Notes: a model not told the origin generated them from the letters alone. A stretch of DNA of 64,000 nt from Chloroflexota bacterium (GCA_016213105.1 JACRBN010000022.1:31879-95878); one strand, 5' to 3'; shown: positions 42,099 through 53,146, numbered from the stretch's first letter. Numbers and translations are program-made.

Positions 42099-42803
42099 CT
42101 ATACCTTGCCGGTGATCATTGCCATCTTCAACTCGCCGATGGCCTTGGTGATCTCGATCTCGCGCGGGCAGGCCATGGTGCAGTTGAAGACCGTATGGCA
42201 GCGCGCGATGCCGTCGGTTTCGGTGATGACGTGCATGCGCTTGTCTGCGGCCTCGTCGCGGCTGTCGAAGATGAAGCGGTGGGCGGTCACCAGCGCGGCC
42301 GGGCCGAGGTAGGCCTCCCCGCCCCAGAACGACGGGCAGGAGGTGGTGCAGGCCGCGCACAGGATGCACTTGGTGGTCTCGTCGAAGATCGCGCGCTGTT
42401 CGGGCGATTGCAGGCGTTCCTTGCCGTCGGCGGGCAACGGGCTGTCGTTGACGAACCAGGGCAGCACCTTCTTGTAATTGTCGAAGAAGGGCTGCATGTC
42501 CACGATCAGATCCTTGATGACCTTCAGTCCCAGCAGCGGCTCGACCGTGATTTTCGCGCCCACGTCGCGGACGAGGGTCTTGCAGGCCAGGTGGTTGCGT
42601 CCGTTGATGCGCAGGGCATCCGAGCCGCACACGCCGTGCGCGCACGAGCGGCGGAATGAAAGCGTGCCGTCGGTGTGGCCCTTCACCATTTCGAGCAGGT
42701 CCAACACGCGGTCGGTTTCCAGGGCTTCGAGCTTGTAGGTCTCGTAGTGGAAGGTCTTGTCCACTTCGGGGTTGTAGCGGAAGATTTTAAGTGTAACCAG
42801 CAT
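42099..42803 (-). CDS. sdhB: Succinate dehydrogenase iron-sulfur subunit
   Basis: This 234-residue subunit of complex II has a [2Fe-2S] site in SCAHGVCGSDALRINGRNHL with the last Cys in ACK, a [4Fe-4S] site in CILCAACTTSCP and the [3Fe-4S]/[4Fe-4S] Cys in CHTVFNCTMACP. It passes electrons from FAD in SdhA to quinone at SdhCD. The ATG at 42803 with GAGG upstream is used; an in-frame extension to 42893 overlaps sdhA and is not conserved. It is the last gene of the sdhCDAB operon, 8 bp after sdhA. Confidence 0.95.
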   Translation of the reverse strand: MLVTLKIFRYNPEVDKTFHYETYKLEALETDRVLDLLEMVKGHTDGTLSFRRSCAHGVCGSDALRINGRNHLACKTLVRDVGAKITVEPLLGLKVIKDLIVDMQPFFDNYKKVLPWFVNDSPLPADGKERLQSPEQRAIFDETTKCILCAACTTSCPSFWGGEAYLGPAALVTAHRFIFDSRDEAADKRMHVITETDGIARCHTVFNCTMACPREIEITKAIGELKMAMITGKV

Positions 42804-42811
42804 GTCGGCCT

Positions 42812-44602
42812 CTAATAGGTGCGCTCTTTGGGCTGATACCTGGTGATGGTCACCGGCTTGTATCCGATCTTCAACTTGCCGTCTTGCTTCCATACCAGTG
42901 TGTGTTTGAGCCAGTTTTGGTCATCCCGTTTGGGGAAGTCTTCGCGCGAATGGCCCCCGCGGCTTTCCTGGCGGTTCAACGCGGAGGTGGCTACCACCTC
43001 GGCAATGTCGAGCATGTTGCCCAGTTCCCACATGTTCAGCAGTTCGGTATTGAAGATTTTGCCGGTATCAGACACGCGCACTTTCCTGTAGCGTTCCTTC
43101 AACTCGGCCACTTTCTGGATGGCTTCCTTCATACCGGCCTCGCTGCGATAGATGCCGACCAGGTCGAACATGACCTTCTTCATCTCGTTGGCGATGTCGA
43201 ATCCGTTCTCGCTCCCCGACCCGTTGCGGAGCCGGTCGAATTGGGCTTCGGCCTCGGCGGTTGGGCTGCCCGGCAAATCCACGAAACCGGCCTGCTGCGC
43301 GTATTCCGCGGCCTTCAGGCCGGCGTGCTTGCCGAAAACCACCAGGTCGAGCAGGGAGTTGGTGCCCAGGCGGTTGCCGCCGTGCACGGACACGCAGGCG
43401 CATTCGCCCGCCGCGTACAGCCCGGGGAAGACGGTGTTTTTGTCGTCGATCACCACCTCGCCGAACTTGTTGGTGGGAATGCCGCCCATCGTGTAATGCG
43501 CCGTCGGCTGGATCGGCATCATCTGCGTGACCGGGTCCACGCCCAGGTACACGCGGCAGAAGTCGATGATGTCGGGCAGCTTTTGCAGGATCTGCTCACC
43601 GGTCACGATGTAGGGCGAGCCATCAGGGTTGGTGCGTCCGTCAAGCGCGGCAAACTTGTTGACCGTCTCCGGGCGCACGTCGAGGTAGACGTAGTTCGAG
43701 CCGTTCACGCCGCGTCCCTCGCGGATCTCGGTGTAGATGGCGCGGCTGACCACGTCGCGCGAGGCCAGGTCCTTGACCTTGGGCGCGTAGTTGGGCATGA
43801 AGCGTTCCCCCTTGCCGTTGATCAGCACGCCGCCGTCGCCGCGCACGCCCTCGGTGATGAGGATGCCCAGCTTGTAGATGCCGGTCGGGTGGAACTGGAA
43901 GAATTCCATGTCCTCCAGCGGCAGGCCGCGGCGCAGGAACATGGCGGCGCCGTCGCCGGTGTAGGCGTAGGCATTGGAGGTGACTTCGAAGATGCGGCCA
44001 TGTCCGCCCGTCGCAAAGATGATCGCCTTGGCCTGGAAGACGTGCAGCTCACCGGTGGCCAGATCCACGGCCACCACGCCGGCCGCCTTGCCGCCCACGA
44101 TCAACAGGTCGAGCACCTGGAACTCATCGAAGAAGTTAACGTTGTTCTTGAGGCACTGCTGATACAGGGTTTGCAGGATCATGTGCCCGGTGCGGTCTGC
44201 GGCATGGCAGGCACGGCGGACGGGCTTGCCGGTCACGTTATTGGTGTGCCCGCCGAACGGGCGCTGGGAGATGCGGCCCTCGGGTGTGCGGTCGAAGGGC
44301 AGGCCCATGTGCTCCAGTTCGAGCACGGCTTGCGGCGCTTCGTAGCACATGAACTCGATGGCATCCTGGTCGCCGAGGTAATCGGAGCCTTTGACCGAGT
44401 CGTAGGTGTGCCATTCGGGATTGTCTTCCTCGCTGTTGCCGAGCGCGGCGCTGATGCCGCCCTGGGCCGCGCCCGTGTGTGAACGTGTGGGATATAACTT
44501 GCTGATTACCGCTGTCTTGGCGCCGCGCGAGGCATATAAGCCCGCCATCAGTCCTGCGCCGCCTGCGCCGACAACGACTACATCGAATTGATGAGTGGTC
44601 AT
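42812..44602 (-). CDS. sdhA: Succinate dehydrogenase flavoprotein subunit
   Basis: This 596-residue flavoprotein has the FAD-binding motif [19 protein letters not shown] (about 9-27), the covalent-FAD His in [16 protein letters not shown] (His42) and substrate-site residues in [18 protein letters not shown]. It oxidises succinate to fumarate on the cytoplasmic face of complex II. It is 13 bp downstream of sdhD and 8 bp upstream of sdhB. Fumarate reductase is the main alternative; the neighbouring bc complex and isocitrate dehydrogenase favour oxidation. Confidence 0.95.
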   Translation of the reverse strand: MTTHQFDVVVVGAGGAGLMAGLYASRGAKTAVISKLYPTRSHTGAAQGGISAALGNSEEDNPEWHTYDSVKGSDYLGDQDAIEFMCYEAPQAVLELEHMGLPFDRTPEGRISQRPFGGHTNNVTGKPVRRACHAADRTGHMILQTLYQQCLKNNVNFFDEFQVLDLLIVGGKAAGVVAVDLATGELHVFQAKAIIFATGGHGRIFEVTSNAYAYTGDGAAMFLRRGLPLEDMEFFQFHPTGIYKLGILITEGVRGDGGVLINGKGERFMPNYAPKVKDLASRDVVSRAIYTEIREGRGVNGSNYVYLDVRPETVNKFAALDGRTNPDGSPYIVTGEQILQKLPDIIDFCRVYLGVDPVTQMMPIQPTAHYTMGGIPTNKFGEVVIDDKNTVFPGLYAAGECACVSVHGGNRLGTNSLLDLVVFGKHAGLKAAEYAQQAGFVDLPGSPTAEAEAQFDRLRNGSGSENGFDIANEMKKVMFDLVGIYRSEAGMKEAIQKVAELKERYRKVRVSDTGKIFNTELLNMWELGNMLDIAEVVATSALNRQESRGGHSREDFPKRDDQNWLKHTLVWKQDGKLKIGYKPVTITRYQPKERTY

Positions 44603-44615
44603 GTATGGTACCGTC

Positions 44616-45050
44616 CTATGAAGTCCAGAGGATATACAAGCCGATGAAGATCATCGAGAGGATCATGATGATGCTGAAGATGCGCACGATGCCGCGGCCG
44701 CGTTCGCTGGTGATGTAATCGTCGGCGATCACGACCAGGCCGTGGACTCCGTGTCCGACAGCGATGAGCAACAATCCGCTGGCGACCAGCTTCCAGAACG
44801 GCGAGGCAAACGGGCCCGTATCCTCCAGGGCGGTGCTTTGCACGTGTGTCACGTTGGGCATGAAGCCCCAGCGCAGCACGTCGGCCATGTTCATGTTGGT
44901 GCGGGCGCCCATGACCAGCGCGCCGATGATCGCAAACAAAATGAAGGCATACATCGCCAGGGCCGAGAGACGCGTGAAGATCCACATGATGCTTTCGAAA
45001 TTCGTCAGCCCGCGTCCCACAATCGACAGGTTCTTGGATTTGTTCGCCAT
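44616..45050 (-). CDS. sdhD: Succinate dehydrogenase membrane anchor subunit
   Basis: This 144-residue protein has three transmembrane helices (about 28-50, 85-108, 120-142). His in [20 protein letters not shown] is the likely haem b ligand and the Asp-Tyr pair the usual quinone-site element. With SdhC it anchors complex II and binds quinone. The start is 1 bp from the sdhC stop, so the pair is translationally linked. Confidence 0.9.
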   Translation of the reverse strand: MANKSKNLSIVGRGLTNFESIMWIFTRLSALAMYAFILFAIIGALVMGARTNMNMADVLRWGFMPNVTHVQSTALEDTGPFASPFWKLVASGLLLIAVGHGVHGLVVIADDYITSERGRGIVRIFSIIMILSMIFIGLYILWTS

Positions 45051-45051
45051 G

Positions 45052-45435
45052 TCAGCCTCCCAGTCCCGCGCGGACGATGATGAAAACCGCGATGGCGTAG
45101 ATCGGCAGGAAGACCGCCCACTCGATCCAGATGGCCTCGCGCTGGTAGGGAATCAACCTGGGCCACAGATCCAGGATCGTGATGCGCAGGCCGTTGATGG
45201 CGTGGAACAGCGCACAAAAGAAAATGAAGACCTGGAAGGCCCAATTCTCATAGATCGAGTTGAGGAACGCGCCCCCCTCGATTCCGCGCGCCGACATGAA
45301 CGACGCCAGCAGGTGGATTGTTACGAAGATCGCCATGCCCAGGCCGCCGATGCGGTGCAGGACGAATACCAACATGGGGCCCCCCCCCTGGTATTTCAGG
45401 CCAGTGCCCAGGCTGACGTTTCTTTTCAGGCCCAT
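45052..45435 (-). CDS. sdhC: Succinate dehydrogenase cytochrome b subunit
   Basis: This 127-residue protein has three helices. HRIGGLGMAIFVTIHLLASF (about 27-46) carries the S/H-R motif and haem-ligand His of SdhC proteins, and FHAINGLRITILDL is the second conserved element. It binds haem b and quinone with SdhD. AAGGAGG precedes the ATG by 7 nt. It is the first gene of sdhCDAB and diverges from qcrA across a 231-bp region. Confidence 0.92.
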   Translation of the reverse strand: MGLKRNVSLGTGLKYQGGGPMLVFVLHRIGGLGMAIFVTIHLLASFMSARGIEGGAFLNSIYENWAFQVFIFFCALFHAINGLRITILDLWPRLIPYQREAIWIEWAVFLPIYAIAVFIIVRAGLGG

Positions 45436-45562
45436 TGCGGCCTCCTTCGGAAGACGGATTTAAGAGATTGTCCATTATCGCTTTTGCATTTGTATGACAA
45501 AAGTGACAATACTCATGGAATATTGGTTTCAGATTTCCTTCAATAAAGGTGGGATAGACCCT

Positions 45563-45568
45563 TATAAT
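45563..45568 (+). promoter_or_regulatory. Probable -10 element of the qcr operon
   Basis: TATAAT at 45563-45568 is a consensus -10, with TTCAAT (45539-45544) as a weak -35 at 18 bp. It lies about 100 bp before qcrA, and GGAGGTG precedes the qcrA ATG. Assigned by eye. Confidence 0.45.
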
Positions 45569-45666
45569 CCACAATCACGATAACGTGGCCTATTCTACCC
45601 GAATTAATTTCCGATTGCGAGAAAGAGTCGCCACCTTCTTGTAGAAATCGGAAAAACGGAGGTGTC

Positions 45667-46158
45667 ATGTCTGGATCTTTTGGCCGCAGGGATTTCATTA
45701 AAGCTGCCACGGCAATTGTTGGGGGGGTGATCGGCGTTGCCTTGGGAGTGCCTGCCATTGCTTATTTGATCGATCCCGCCCTGCGCGCCAGCGCAAAAGA
45801 GGGCTGGGTGCCGATCCTCAAGGTGGAGGACGCTCCGGTCGGCAAACTCGTCCCCTTCTCCTTCACCCGCGTCCAGGTCAATGGCTGGGAGCGCACCTCC
45901 ACCAATTTTGGCGGGTACGTGCTTCGCAAGTCTGAAGACCCCAACGATATGCTCATCCTGAACAGCCGCTGCACCCACCTGGGCTGCACCGTCAACTGGA
46001 AGGAGGACGCCCAGGCGTTCCTCTGCCCCTGTCACGATGCCAAATTCGGCAGGGACGGCGAAGTGTTGGACGGCCCGCCGCCGAAGCCGCTGGAGCGTTT
46101 CAGCGAGTTCCGCGTCAGCGCAGACGGTCTCATCGAAATCTTCTTCAAGGCAGGGTAG
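45667..46158 (+). CDS. qcrA: Menaquinol-cytochrome c reductase, Rieske iron-sulfur subunit
   Basis: This 163-residue protein has a twin-Arg-like N-terminus (GRRDFIKAATA, then a hydrophobic anchor) and a Rieske domain with CTHLGC (about 100-105) and CPCHDAKF (about 120-127) holding the [2Fe-2S] cluster. It accepts electrons from quinol and passes them to cytochrome c on the outer face. Stop and qcrB start are 1 bp apart. The order Rieske, cytochrome b6, subunit IV fused to cytochrome c matches QcrABC of Firmicutes. Confidence 0.93.
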   Translation: MSGSFGRRDFIKAATAIVGGVIGVALGVPAIAYLIDPALRASAKEGWVPILKVEDAPVGKLVPFSFTRVQVNGWERTSTNFGGYVLRKSEDPNDMLILNSRCTHLGCTVNWKEDAQAFLCPCHDAKFGRDGEVLDGPPPKPLERFSEFRVSADGLIEIFFKAG

Positions 46159-46159
46159 C

Positions 46160-46819
46160 ATGTGGAAAAAAGCCTACGAATGGCTGGATGAACGTCTCGG
46201 CCTGAACGCCATGTACACCAACCTGCTCGACCGCCCCGAACCCCGCGGCAATTGGTGGAACACCCTCGGCTCGGCCAGCCTGTTCCTGTTCATCATCCAG
46301 GGATTGACGGGGATATTCCTGACCGTGTACTACACGCCCTCGCCCGACCACGCCTACGACTCAGTCCAATACATCATGAACGGGGTGGCCTTCGGCTGGC
46401 TCATCCGCGGCATCCATCACTGGGGCGCCTCGCTGATGGTCATTGTCGTCTTCATCCACCTGCTGCGTGTCTTTTTCACCGCTTCGTTCAAATATCCGCG
46501 CGAGTTGACCTGGCTGATCGGTATCGGCCTGTTGATCACCACGCTGGGCATGGGCTTCACGGGCTACCTGCTGCCCTGGCACCAGATGGCCTTTTGGGCC
46601 ACCACGGTCGGCACGCAGATCGCGGGCACGGTGCCCTTCGTGGGCGAGTTCATCCTCAAGGCCCTGCGCGGCGGACCCGAACTGAGCGCCCTCACGCTCC
46701 AGCGTTTCTTCGCCGCCCATATTTGGATGCTCCCCGCCGTGCTGGCTGGTTTGATCGGCGTGCATCTCTTCCTCATCATCAAGCACGGCGAGTCGCACTA
46801 CCCCTCGCAGGACGAGTAG
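46160..46819 (+). CDS. qcrB: Cytochrome b6-type subunit of bc complex
   Basis: This 219-residue protein has four membrane helices. The haem ligands are two pairs of His: HHWGASLMVIVVFIHLLR (about 89-106) and AAHIWMLPAVLAGLIGVHLF (about 189-208). Length and ligand spacing fit a split cytochrome b6 rather than full-length cytochrome b. It forms the quinol-oxidising core. The ATG at 46160 lies next to the qcrA stop; an in-frame extension upstream is in another gene's shadow. Confidence 0.93.
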   Translation: MWKKAYEWLDERLGLNAMYTNLLDRPEPRGNWWNTLGSASLFLFIIQGLTGIFLTVYYTPSPDHAYDSVQYIMNGVAFGWLIRGIHHWGASLMVIVVFIHLLRVFFTASFKYPRELTWLIGIGLLITTLGMGFTGYLLPWHQMAFWATTVGTQIAGTVPFVGEFILKALRGGPELSALTLQRFFAAHIWMLPAVLAGLIGVHLFLIIKHGESHYPSQDE

Positions 46820-46834
46820 CCGAGCGGAGCCCCC

Positions 46835-48223
46835 ATGAACGACGAAACCAAAAAACAGATCAACGCAAAATATGAGCGCGAACTCCAGCGCGGTGAACGC
46901 TTCTGGCCCGACAGCATTTTCAAGGATGTGGTCGTTTCGCTGGGCCTCTTCATCGTGCTGGTGCTGCTGGCCACCTTTGTCGGTGTGGAAAATTCGCCCA
47001 AGGCCGACCCGAGCGATACCAGTTACATCCCGCGCCCCGAGTGGTACTTCCTGTTCCTGTTCAAATTCCTGGCCCTGTACGGTCAAATCCCCGTGCTGGG
47101 CAAGATCGAATGGCTGGCCACCGTGCTGGTGCCGACCATCGGCATCGGCCTGCTGACCCTGCTGCCCTTCATCGACAAATCCCCCTGGCGCTACTACACC
47201 CGCCGCATGCTGCCGCTGACCGTCATGGGTCTGATCGTCATCGACATGGTGCTGCTGACCATGATGTCCGATATTCCCACCGTCGCGGAGGATGGCTCGA
47301 AACTGCTCGGCCTCCTGCAAACCACGGCGGGACTCATCGTGCCCGGCCTGGCGCTGATCGCCCTGTTTTTCATGGCCTACAAACGGGACGAAAACCCGGT
47401 CGCCCCCATGCTCTGGACCTTGGGCCTGGCCGCCGTTTTGATGATCGGATTCACCGCTGTGACCCTGGCCCTGGCCCCCCCCGCCGAAGCGGAGGAGGCC
47501 GTCGCCAGCACCCTCGTCGACCAGATCACCGCCGGGCAGGACCTGTACTCGGTCCACTGTGTGGAGTGTCACGGCGACGACGGCAAGGTGACCGTCATTG
47601 AAGGCGTGGAAGGCCTGGAGGGCAAGGAAGTCAGCCCCATCAACAGCCGCGACGTGCTCTACACCCTTAACGACGCCTCGATGGCCGAGATCATCAACTA
47701 CGGCCGCCCCGACGCGGGCATGAATCCCTTCGGCAAAGCCTACAACGCCGAAGGCCTGACCAAGAGCGAGATCGACTACATCGTGCTCTTCATGCGCTAC
47801 AACTGGGACGACCGCTTCGAGAAACCTGTGTTCAAGCCGCTCTTCCCGCCCCTGGCCGACGGCGAGGTGCCGTCGTATGACGTGCATATCGCGCCCATGG
47901 TCAAGCGCTACTGCGTCTCCTGTCATCGCGCGGGCAAGGAAAATAACGAATTCGTCATGACCAGCTACGACGAGATCCTCACCACCGGCGACAATGTGGA
48001 CAGGAACCTGGTGGCCGGCGACGAGACCTCCTACCTGCTGCAGGTTATCCAGGGACATGCCATCCTGAATGAGCAGGGCGAGGAGATCATCGGCGTCATG
48101 CCGCCCAAGAGCACCCTCAAGGCCGAGTACATCGACGCCTGGATCCGCTGGATCCTGAACGGGATGCCGCAAACCGCCGAAGATGCCGCCAAACTCTTCG
48201 TGGCCCCGACGCCAGCGCCGTAA
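46835..48223 (+). CDS. qcrC: bc complex subunit IV fused to a two-haem cytochrome c
   Basis: This 462-residue protein starts with subunit IV helices and the quinol-site motif PEWYF (68-72). After an Ala/Glu-rich linker (about 215-225) come two haem c sites, CVECH (242-246) with candidate Met ligand M296, and CVSCH (360-364). The second domain resembles planctomycete-type cytochrome c modules. Bacillus QcrC has one haem c, so the extra domain is notable. It would pass electrons from the Rieske protein to the terminal oxidase or a soluble carrier. It is third in qcrABC, 15 bp after qcrB. Confidence 0.92.
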   Translation: MNDETKKQINAKYERELQRGERFWPDSIFKDVVVSLGLFIVLVLLATFVGVENSPKADPSDTSYIPRPEWYFLFLFKFLALYGQIPVLGKIEWLATVLVPTIGIGLLTLLPFIDKSPWRYYTRRMLPLTVMGLIVIDMVLLTMMSDIPTVAEDGSKLLGLLQTTAGLIVPGLALIALFFMAYKRDENPVAPMLWTLGLAAVLMIGFTAVTLALAPPAEAEEAVASTLVDQITAGQDLYSVHCVECHGDDGKVTVIEGVEGLEGKEVSPINSRDVLYTLNDASMAEIINYGRPDAGMNPFGKAYNAEGLTKSEIDYIVLFMRYNWDDRFEKPVFKPLFPPLADGEVPSYDVHIAPMVKRYCVSCHRAGKENNEFVMTSYDEILTTGDNVDRNLVAGDETSYLLQVIQGHAILNEQGEEIIGVMPPKSTLKAEYIDAWIRWILNGMPQTAEDAAKLFVAPTPAP

Positions 48224-48309
48224 TGGTTTGATGAGGTTGAAACAGCCAGGTTTGCAGCCCGGCTGTTTTTTTGCAGGTACAATATGCCGAAATCACAAAT
48301 GGAGAAACC

Positions 48310-48645
48310 ATGAAAACATCGAGCGGACTTGAATATATCGAAGTGGAAGCCGGCACGGGCGCACAGGCCGCGGCGGGCAAAATGGTCAGCGTGCATTACA
48401 CGGGCAAATTCCAGGACGGCAAGGTTTTCGATAGTTCCATCTCGCGCGGACAGCCGATTTCCTTTAAGCTGGGCGTCGGACAGGTCATCAAAGGCTGGGA
48501 CGAAGGCATCGCCCTGATGAAGGTCGGCGGCAAAGCCCAACTCATCGTCCCGCCGCAGCTTGGCTACGGCGAACGCGGCGCGGGCGGCGTTATCCCGCCC
48601 AATGCCACGCTGGTTTTTGATGTGGAACTGGTGGATGTAAAGTAA
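48310..48645 (+). CDS. FKBP-type peptidyl-prolyl cis-trans isomerase
   Basis: This 111-residue single-domain FKBP has GKMVSVHYTGKFQDGKVFDS (about 24-43), GQVIKGWDEGIALMKVGGKA (about 57-76) and the C-terminal GVIPPNATLVFDVELVDV. It catalyses proline isomerisation in protein folding. No signal peptide is present, so it is cytoplasmic. GGAG lies 5 nt before the ATG at 48310. It follows qcrC but probably has its own transcript and a strong terminator after it. Confidence 0.95.
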   Translation: MKTSSGLEYIEVEAGTGAQAAAGKMVSVHYTGKFQDGKVFDSSISRGQPISFKLGVGQVIKGWDEGIALMKVGGKAQLIVPPQLGYGERGAGGVIPPNATLVFDVELVDVK

Positions 48646-48670
48646 GCCAGAGCGCAAATCGATTCAGACA

Positions 48671-48708
48671 AACAAAAAGTCGGGACTCACGAGTCCCGAC
48701 TTTTTGTT
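48671..48708. terminator. Bidirectional intrinsic terminator
   Basis: AACAAAAAGTCGGGACTC (48671-48688), AC, GAGTCCCGACTTTTTGTT (48691-48708) form an 18-bp stem with T-runs on both strands. It lies between the convergent FKBP and icd genes. Confidence 0.93.
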
Positions 48709-48729
48709 ACTTGTATACCTGTCTATATC

Positions 48730-50130
<1,401 letters not shown>

Positions 50131-50313
50131 GACAACCTCTCTGATTTTGAAAATAACGGCTGGATTATACACCCGCAATTTCCCCGCCTCCAAACGGACC
50201 TCGAGCCTGCCTCGGTTTCCCCGGCAGTTCGCAACACTTTAGCCTTTTTTTCGGGTTCTATACAGCAAGTCGCGCGGCGATTCCATTTTATCGATTCGTG
50301 AAAGGAGAATGTT

Positions 50314-51765
50314 ATGGCACCCAAAGGAAAGTCCAAGAAGGCGGCAACTGCAAAAGGGAAGACCAGGCCCATGGTTCAGGAACAGGCCCCGGTCAGGCAG
50401 GAAGCGGGGGCTTCCTCCGCTGTGATGGGGTATCTGCCCAACGATACTCCACCCATGGGGCAAATGGTCCTGCTCGGATTCCAGCATGTGTTGACCATGT
50501 TCCCGGCCACGGTGCTGGTGGCGGCGTTGTGCGGGTTTCATGTCGGCACGGTGTTGACCGTTTCGGGGCTGGGCACCATCGTGGCGCTGCTGCTCGCCAA
50601 ATGGCAGATCGGCAAATTTATTCCGCTGTTTTATGGGTCGAGCTTCAGCTATATCGCGGCCTACCAGGCCATCGCCATTGCCATGACCGGCAGCGCCCCG
50701 GCCTTCGGCGTGCCGCTGCCCGATGAAGTGCTCAGTACGATCCAGGCCGGTATCGTCGTGACGGGCGTGTTCAACATCCTGTTTGGTTTGTTGATCCGCG
50801 CGCTCGGCAAGGATAAGATCGATATGGTCCTGCCGCCGGTCGTCACCGGCTCGGTGGCGGCGATCATCGGGTTCGGCCTGGCCTTTGCCGCGGTCGGGCA
50901 GATGGCGAACGCCAATTATCTCGTGGCGCTCGTCACCCTGCTGGTCACCATTCTGTTCTCCGTGTATCTTCAGAACCGCGGTTTCCTCGGCATGATCCCC
51001 GTGCTGTTGGGCGCAGTCGTCGGTTATGTGTTTTCGATGATCGTCGACCCGAATCCAAGCCAGTTCCAGCCGATGGCGGATGCGGCCTGGTTTGCCATCC
51101 CGCATTTCACTTTTCCCGCCTTCAGCGGCGCAATGGTCGTGACGGCCATTTTCAGCGTTTCGATCATGGCAATTGCCACCATTCCCGAATCGACCGCCCA
51201 CCTGTATCAGATCAGCTTGTATGTCGACCGTCTGGCAGAGGATACGGGACGCGAAAAATACGAGCTTGATAAGAACATCGGCTTCAATCTTATATTGGAC
51301 GGCATCGACGATACCATCAAGGGCCTGACCGGGGCCACCGCCGGTACGAACTACGGCGAGAACAATTCGTTGATGGCCATCACCCGCAATTACTCCGGGC
51401 CAGCTTTGGTTGCGGCAGGTGTGATTGCCATTCTGCTTGGGTTCGTGGGCAAGCTGGCCGGTCTCGTGCAGACGGTGCCGCTGGCGGTCAGCGGCGGCCT
51501 GGCGATCTATCTCTTCGGCGTGATCGGGATGCAGGGCATCGCGCTCATGCAGGAGCACAAGGTCAGCATGTTCGACCCGCGCAATCTGGCCATCGGCGCG
51601 GTCATCATGATCGTGGGCATCGGCGGGAATATCGGTTTCCCCGGCGGCTTCATCCCGGTGACCATCCCCGGCATTTTCCCAAGCGGCCTGCCCGCCATTG
51701 CCACCGCTGCGGTGCTGGGTATTCTGATCAATGCGATCTTCCTGATCTTCAAGCCCAGGAATTAA
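50314..51765 (+). CDS. Uracil/xanthine permease, NCS2 family
   Basis: This 483-residue transporter has a Lys/Gln-rich cytoplasmic N-terminus of about 45 residues and then 14 predicted helices. NCS2 features include YGSSFSYIAAYQAI, the TM8 Glu in IATIPESTAHLYQIS and the TM10 Glu in GTNYGENNSLMAITRNYSG. It imports a nucleobase with H+. Uracil is favoured by the pyrimidine genes a few kb downstream and by resemblance to UraA. GAAAGGAGAA precedes the ATG at 50314. Confidence 0.9.
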   Translation: MAPKGKSKKAATAKGKTRPMVQEQAPVRQEAGASSAVMGYLPNDTPPMGQMVLLGFQHVLTMFPATVLVAALCGFHVGTVLTVSGLGTIVALLLAKWQIGKFIPLFYGSSFSYIAAYQAIAIAMTGSAPAFGVPLPDEVLSTIQAGIVVTGVFNILFGLLIRALGKDKIDMVLPPVVTGSVAAIIGFGLAFAAVGQMANANYLVALVTLLVTILFSVYLQNRGFLGMIPVLLGAVVGYVFSMIVDPNPSQFQPMADAAWFAIPHFTFPAFSGAMVVTAIFSVSIMAIATIPESTAHLYQISLYVDRLAEDTGREKYELDKNIGFNLILDGIDDTIKGLTGATAGTNYGENNSLMAITRNYSGPALVAAGVIAILLGFVGKLAGLVQTVPLAVSGGLAIYLFGVIGMQGIALMQEHKVSMFDPRNLAIGAVIMIVGIGGNIGFPGGFIPVTIPGIFPSGLPAIATAAVLGILINAIFLIFKPRN

Positions 51766-51805
51766 GTCGGTTTGTTTCTTACTCGCTCACCTTACGTACC
51801 TAACC

Positions 51806-51877
51806 GTGTCACCCTGAGCAACAGCGAAGGGTCTCTGAGACAATCGTAGAGGTTCTTCGCTCCGCTCAGAACGACAC
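51806..51877. repeat. Dispersed inverted repeat (CACCCTGAGC family)
   Basis: GTGTCACCCTGAGC (51806-51819) is answered by GCTCAGAACGACAC (51864-51877). An inner GCGAAGG / TTCTTCGC pairing is also present. Such CCCTGAGCGAAG..CTTCGCTCCGCTCAG elements are dispersed in many genomes. Confidence 0.7.
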
Positions 51878-51897
51878 TACGCAAGGTAGCTTATAAC

Positions 51898-51932
51898 AAA
51901 ACAGGTACACGTTATGTGTACCTGTTTTCATT
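51898..51932. terminator. Bidirectional intrinsic terminator
   Basis: AAAACAGGTACAC (51898-51910), GTTAT, GTGTACCTGTTTT (51916-51928). It lies between the convergent permease and desaturase genes and has T-runs on both strands. Confidence 0.9.
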
Positions 51933-51946
51933 TTCATCCGATCCGG

Positions 51947-52954
51947 TTACATCTTCTGCGATTGGAACCTGTATTTTCTGAGCGCCTTCCAGCCGACGAG
52001 CATCTTTTCCTTTTCATCCCACAAGCGGAAGTATAACGACTTCAAACTGTCGCGGAAGGTGAGCGGCTCGATCTGAAAGATGGGATTCTCGTTATGGCAT
52101 TCCTCAAGCTTGTAATTTGGGATCTTCGGGCTGAGATGGTGAATATGATGGAAGCCGATGTTGCCGGTGAACCACTGCAGCACCTTGGGGAGTTTATAGA
52201 AGGAGCTGCCATCCATGCCCGCATTGAAGAAGGTCCAGTCCTTGTGGCGTTCCCAGTAGGTCGGGTCGAAGTTGTGCTGCACATAGAACAGCCATACGCC
52301 TGCGCCGCAGGCCATCAGCAGGATGGGAAGTTCCACCAGCACATACGCCTGCCAGCCGATGTGATAGATCGTCCAGCCGACGAAACCGAGCAGGGCAATG
52401 TTCGTCCAAATGACGCTGTTCTTTTCGCGTTTGCCCGCTACGTGATCCCAAAAGCGGTGTGTGATCACAAAGACGATCGTCGCTCCGATTGTGAACAGAA
52501 TGAACGGATTGCGCATGATGCGGTAACCGATCTTCCTGTACCAGGGCGCGGCCAGATACTCCTCCACCGTCATGGTATACACATCGCCCACGCCGCGGCG
52601 GTCAAGGTCGCCGGCGGTGGCGTGATGCATGGCATGCGAATGTTTCCAATTGTAGTAGGGAGTCCAAACCGCCACACCGAGCAAAAGGCCGAGGCGGTCA
52701 TTGGCCAGCTTGGTCTTGAAGAAGGAGCCGTGACAGCAGTCGTGGAAGATGATGAACATGCGCACCATAAATCCGGCGGCGGGAATCGTCAAAAGGAAGG
52801 TCAGCCAATAGCCCACCTCCAGGCTGCGGTAGGCCAGATACCACAGCACAAAAAACGGGATGACCGAATTGAATACCTGCCACAAACTGCGCCAGGTTTC
52901 GGGGTATGCATACTTGGCAACGATGGATTGCCATTTGATCTGTCCAATGCTCAT
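51947..52954 (-). CDS. Membrane fatty-acid desaturase
   Basis: This 335-residue enzyme has three His boxes: HDCCHGS (about 71-77), HSHAMHH (about 105-111) and GFHHIHHLSP (about 269-278), which bind the di-iron centre. Four helices span the membrane. It introduces a double bond into acyl lipids with O2, probably at delta-12 or delta-9; the regiochemistry cannot be read from sequence. An aerobic enzyme fits the nearby oxidative respiratory genes. The gene is monocistronic. Confidence 0.92.
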   Translation of the reverse strand: MSIGQIKWQSIVAKYAYPETWRSLWQVFNSVIPFFVLWYLAYRSLEVGYWLTFLLTIPAAGFMVRMFIIFHDCCHGSFFKTKLANDRLGLLLGVAVWTPYYNWKHSHAMHHATAGDLDRRGVGDVYTMTVEEYLAAPWYRKIGYRIMRNPFILFTIGATIVFVITHRFWDHVAGKREKNSVIWTNIALLGFVGWTIYHIGWQAYVLVELPILLMACGAGVWLFYVQHNFDPTYWERHKDWTFFNAGMDGSSFYKLPKVLQWFTGNIGFHHIHHLSPKIPNYKLEECHNENPIFQIEPLTFRDSLKSLYFRLWDEKEKMLVGWKALRKYRFQSQKM

Positions 52955-53110
52955 AGTGCCCTCCGGGGGTGATTATGGTCTATAACAATTTTCCAGGGTG
53001 ACAGTTACGCAGGGGTGCCAGGTTTGTGGGGTTTCGGTCCGGGAAATGCTATAAAGTTATATAGTCATCTTACCGCGGCACAATTAAAAGCGTCTGTGAA
53101 TAATTTCCCG

Positions 53111-53140
53111 TTTACAGTTCGCCTCCTTTCCACTTATACT
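53111..53140 (+). promoter_or_regulatory. pyrC promoter, apparently leaderless transcript
   Basis: TTTACA (53111-53116) and TATACT (53135-53140) are 18 bp apart. The pyrC ATG begins at 53147, where transcription should start, and no Shine-Dalgarno site is present. Confidence 0.65.
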
Positions 53141-53146
53141 TTCATC

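Noticed and set aside
42884..44482. A 532-codon frame opposite sdhA
   Set aside because: It is antisense to a well-conserved flavoprotein gene and has no domain of its own.
46361..48172. A 603-codon His/Gln/Asp-rich frame opposite the qcr genes
   Set aside because: It is antisense to qcrB and qcrC, which have clear haem and quinone motifs. Composition is that of a shadow frame.
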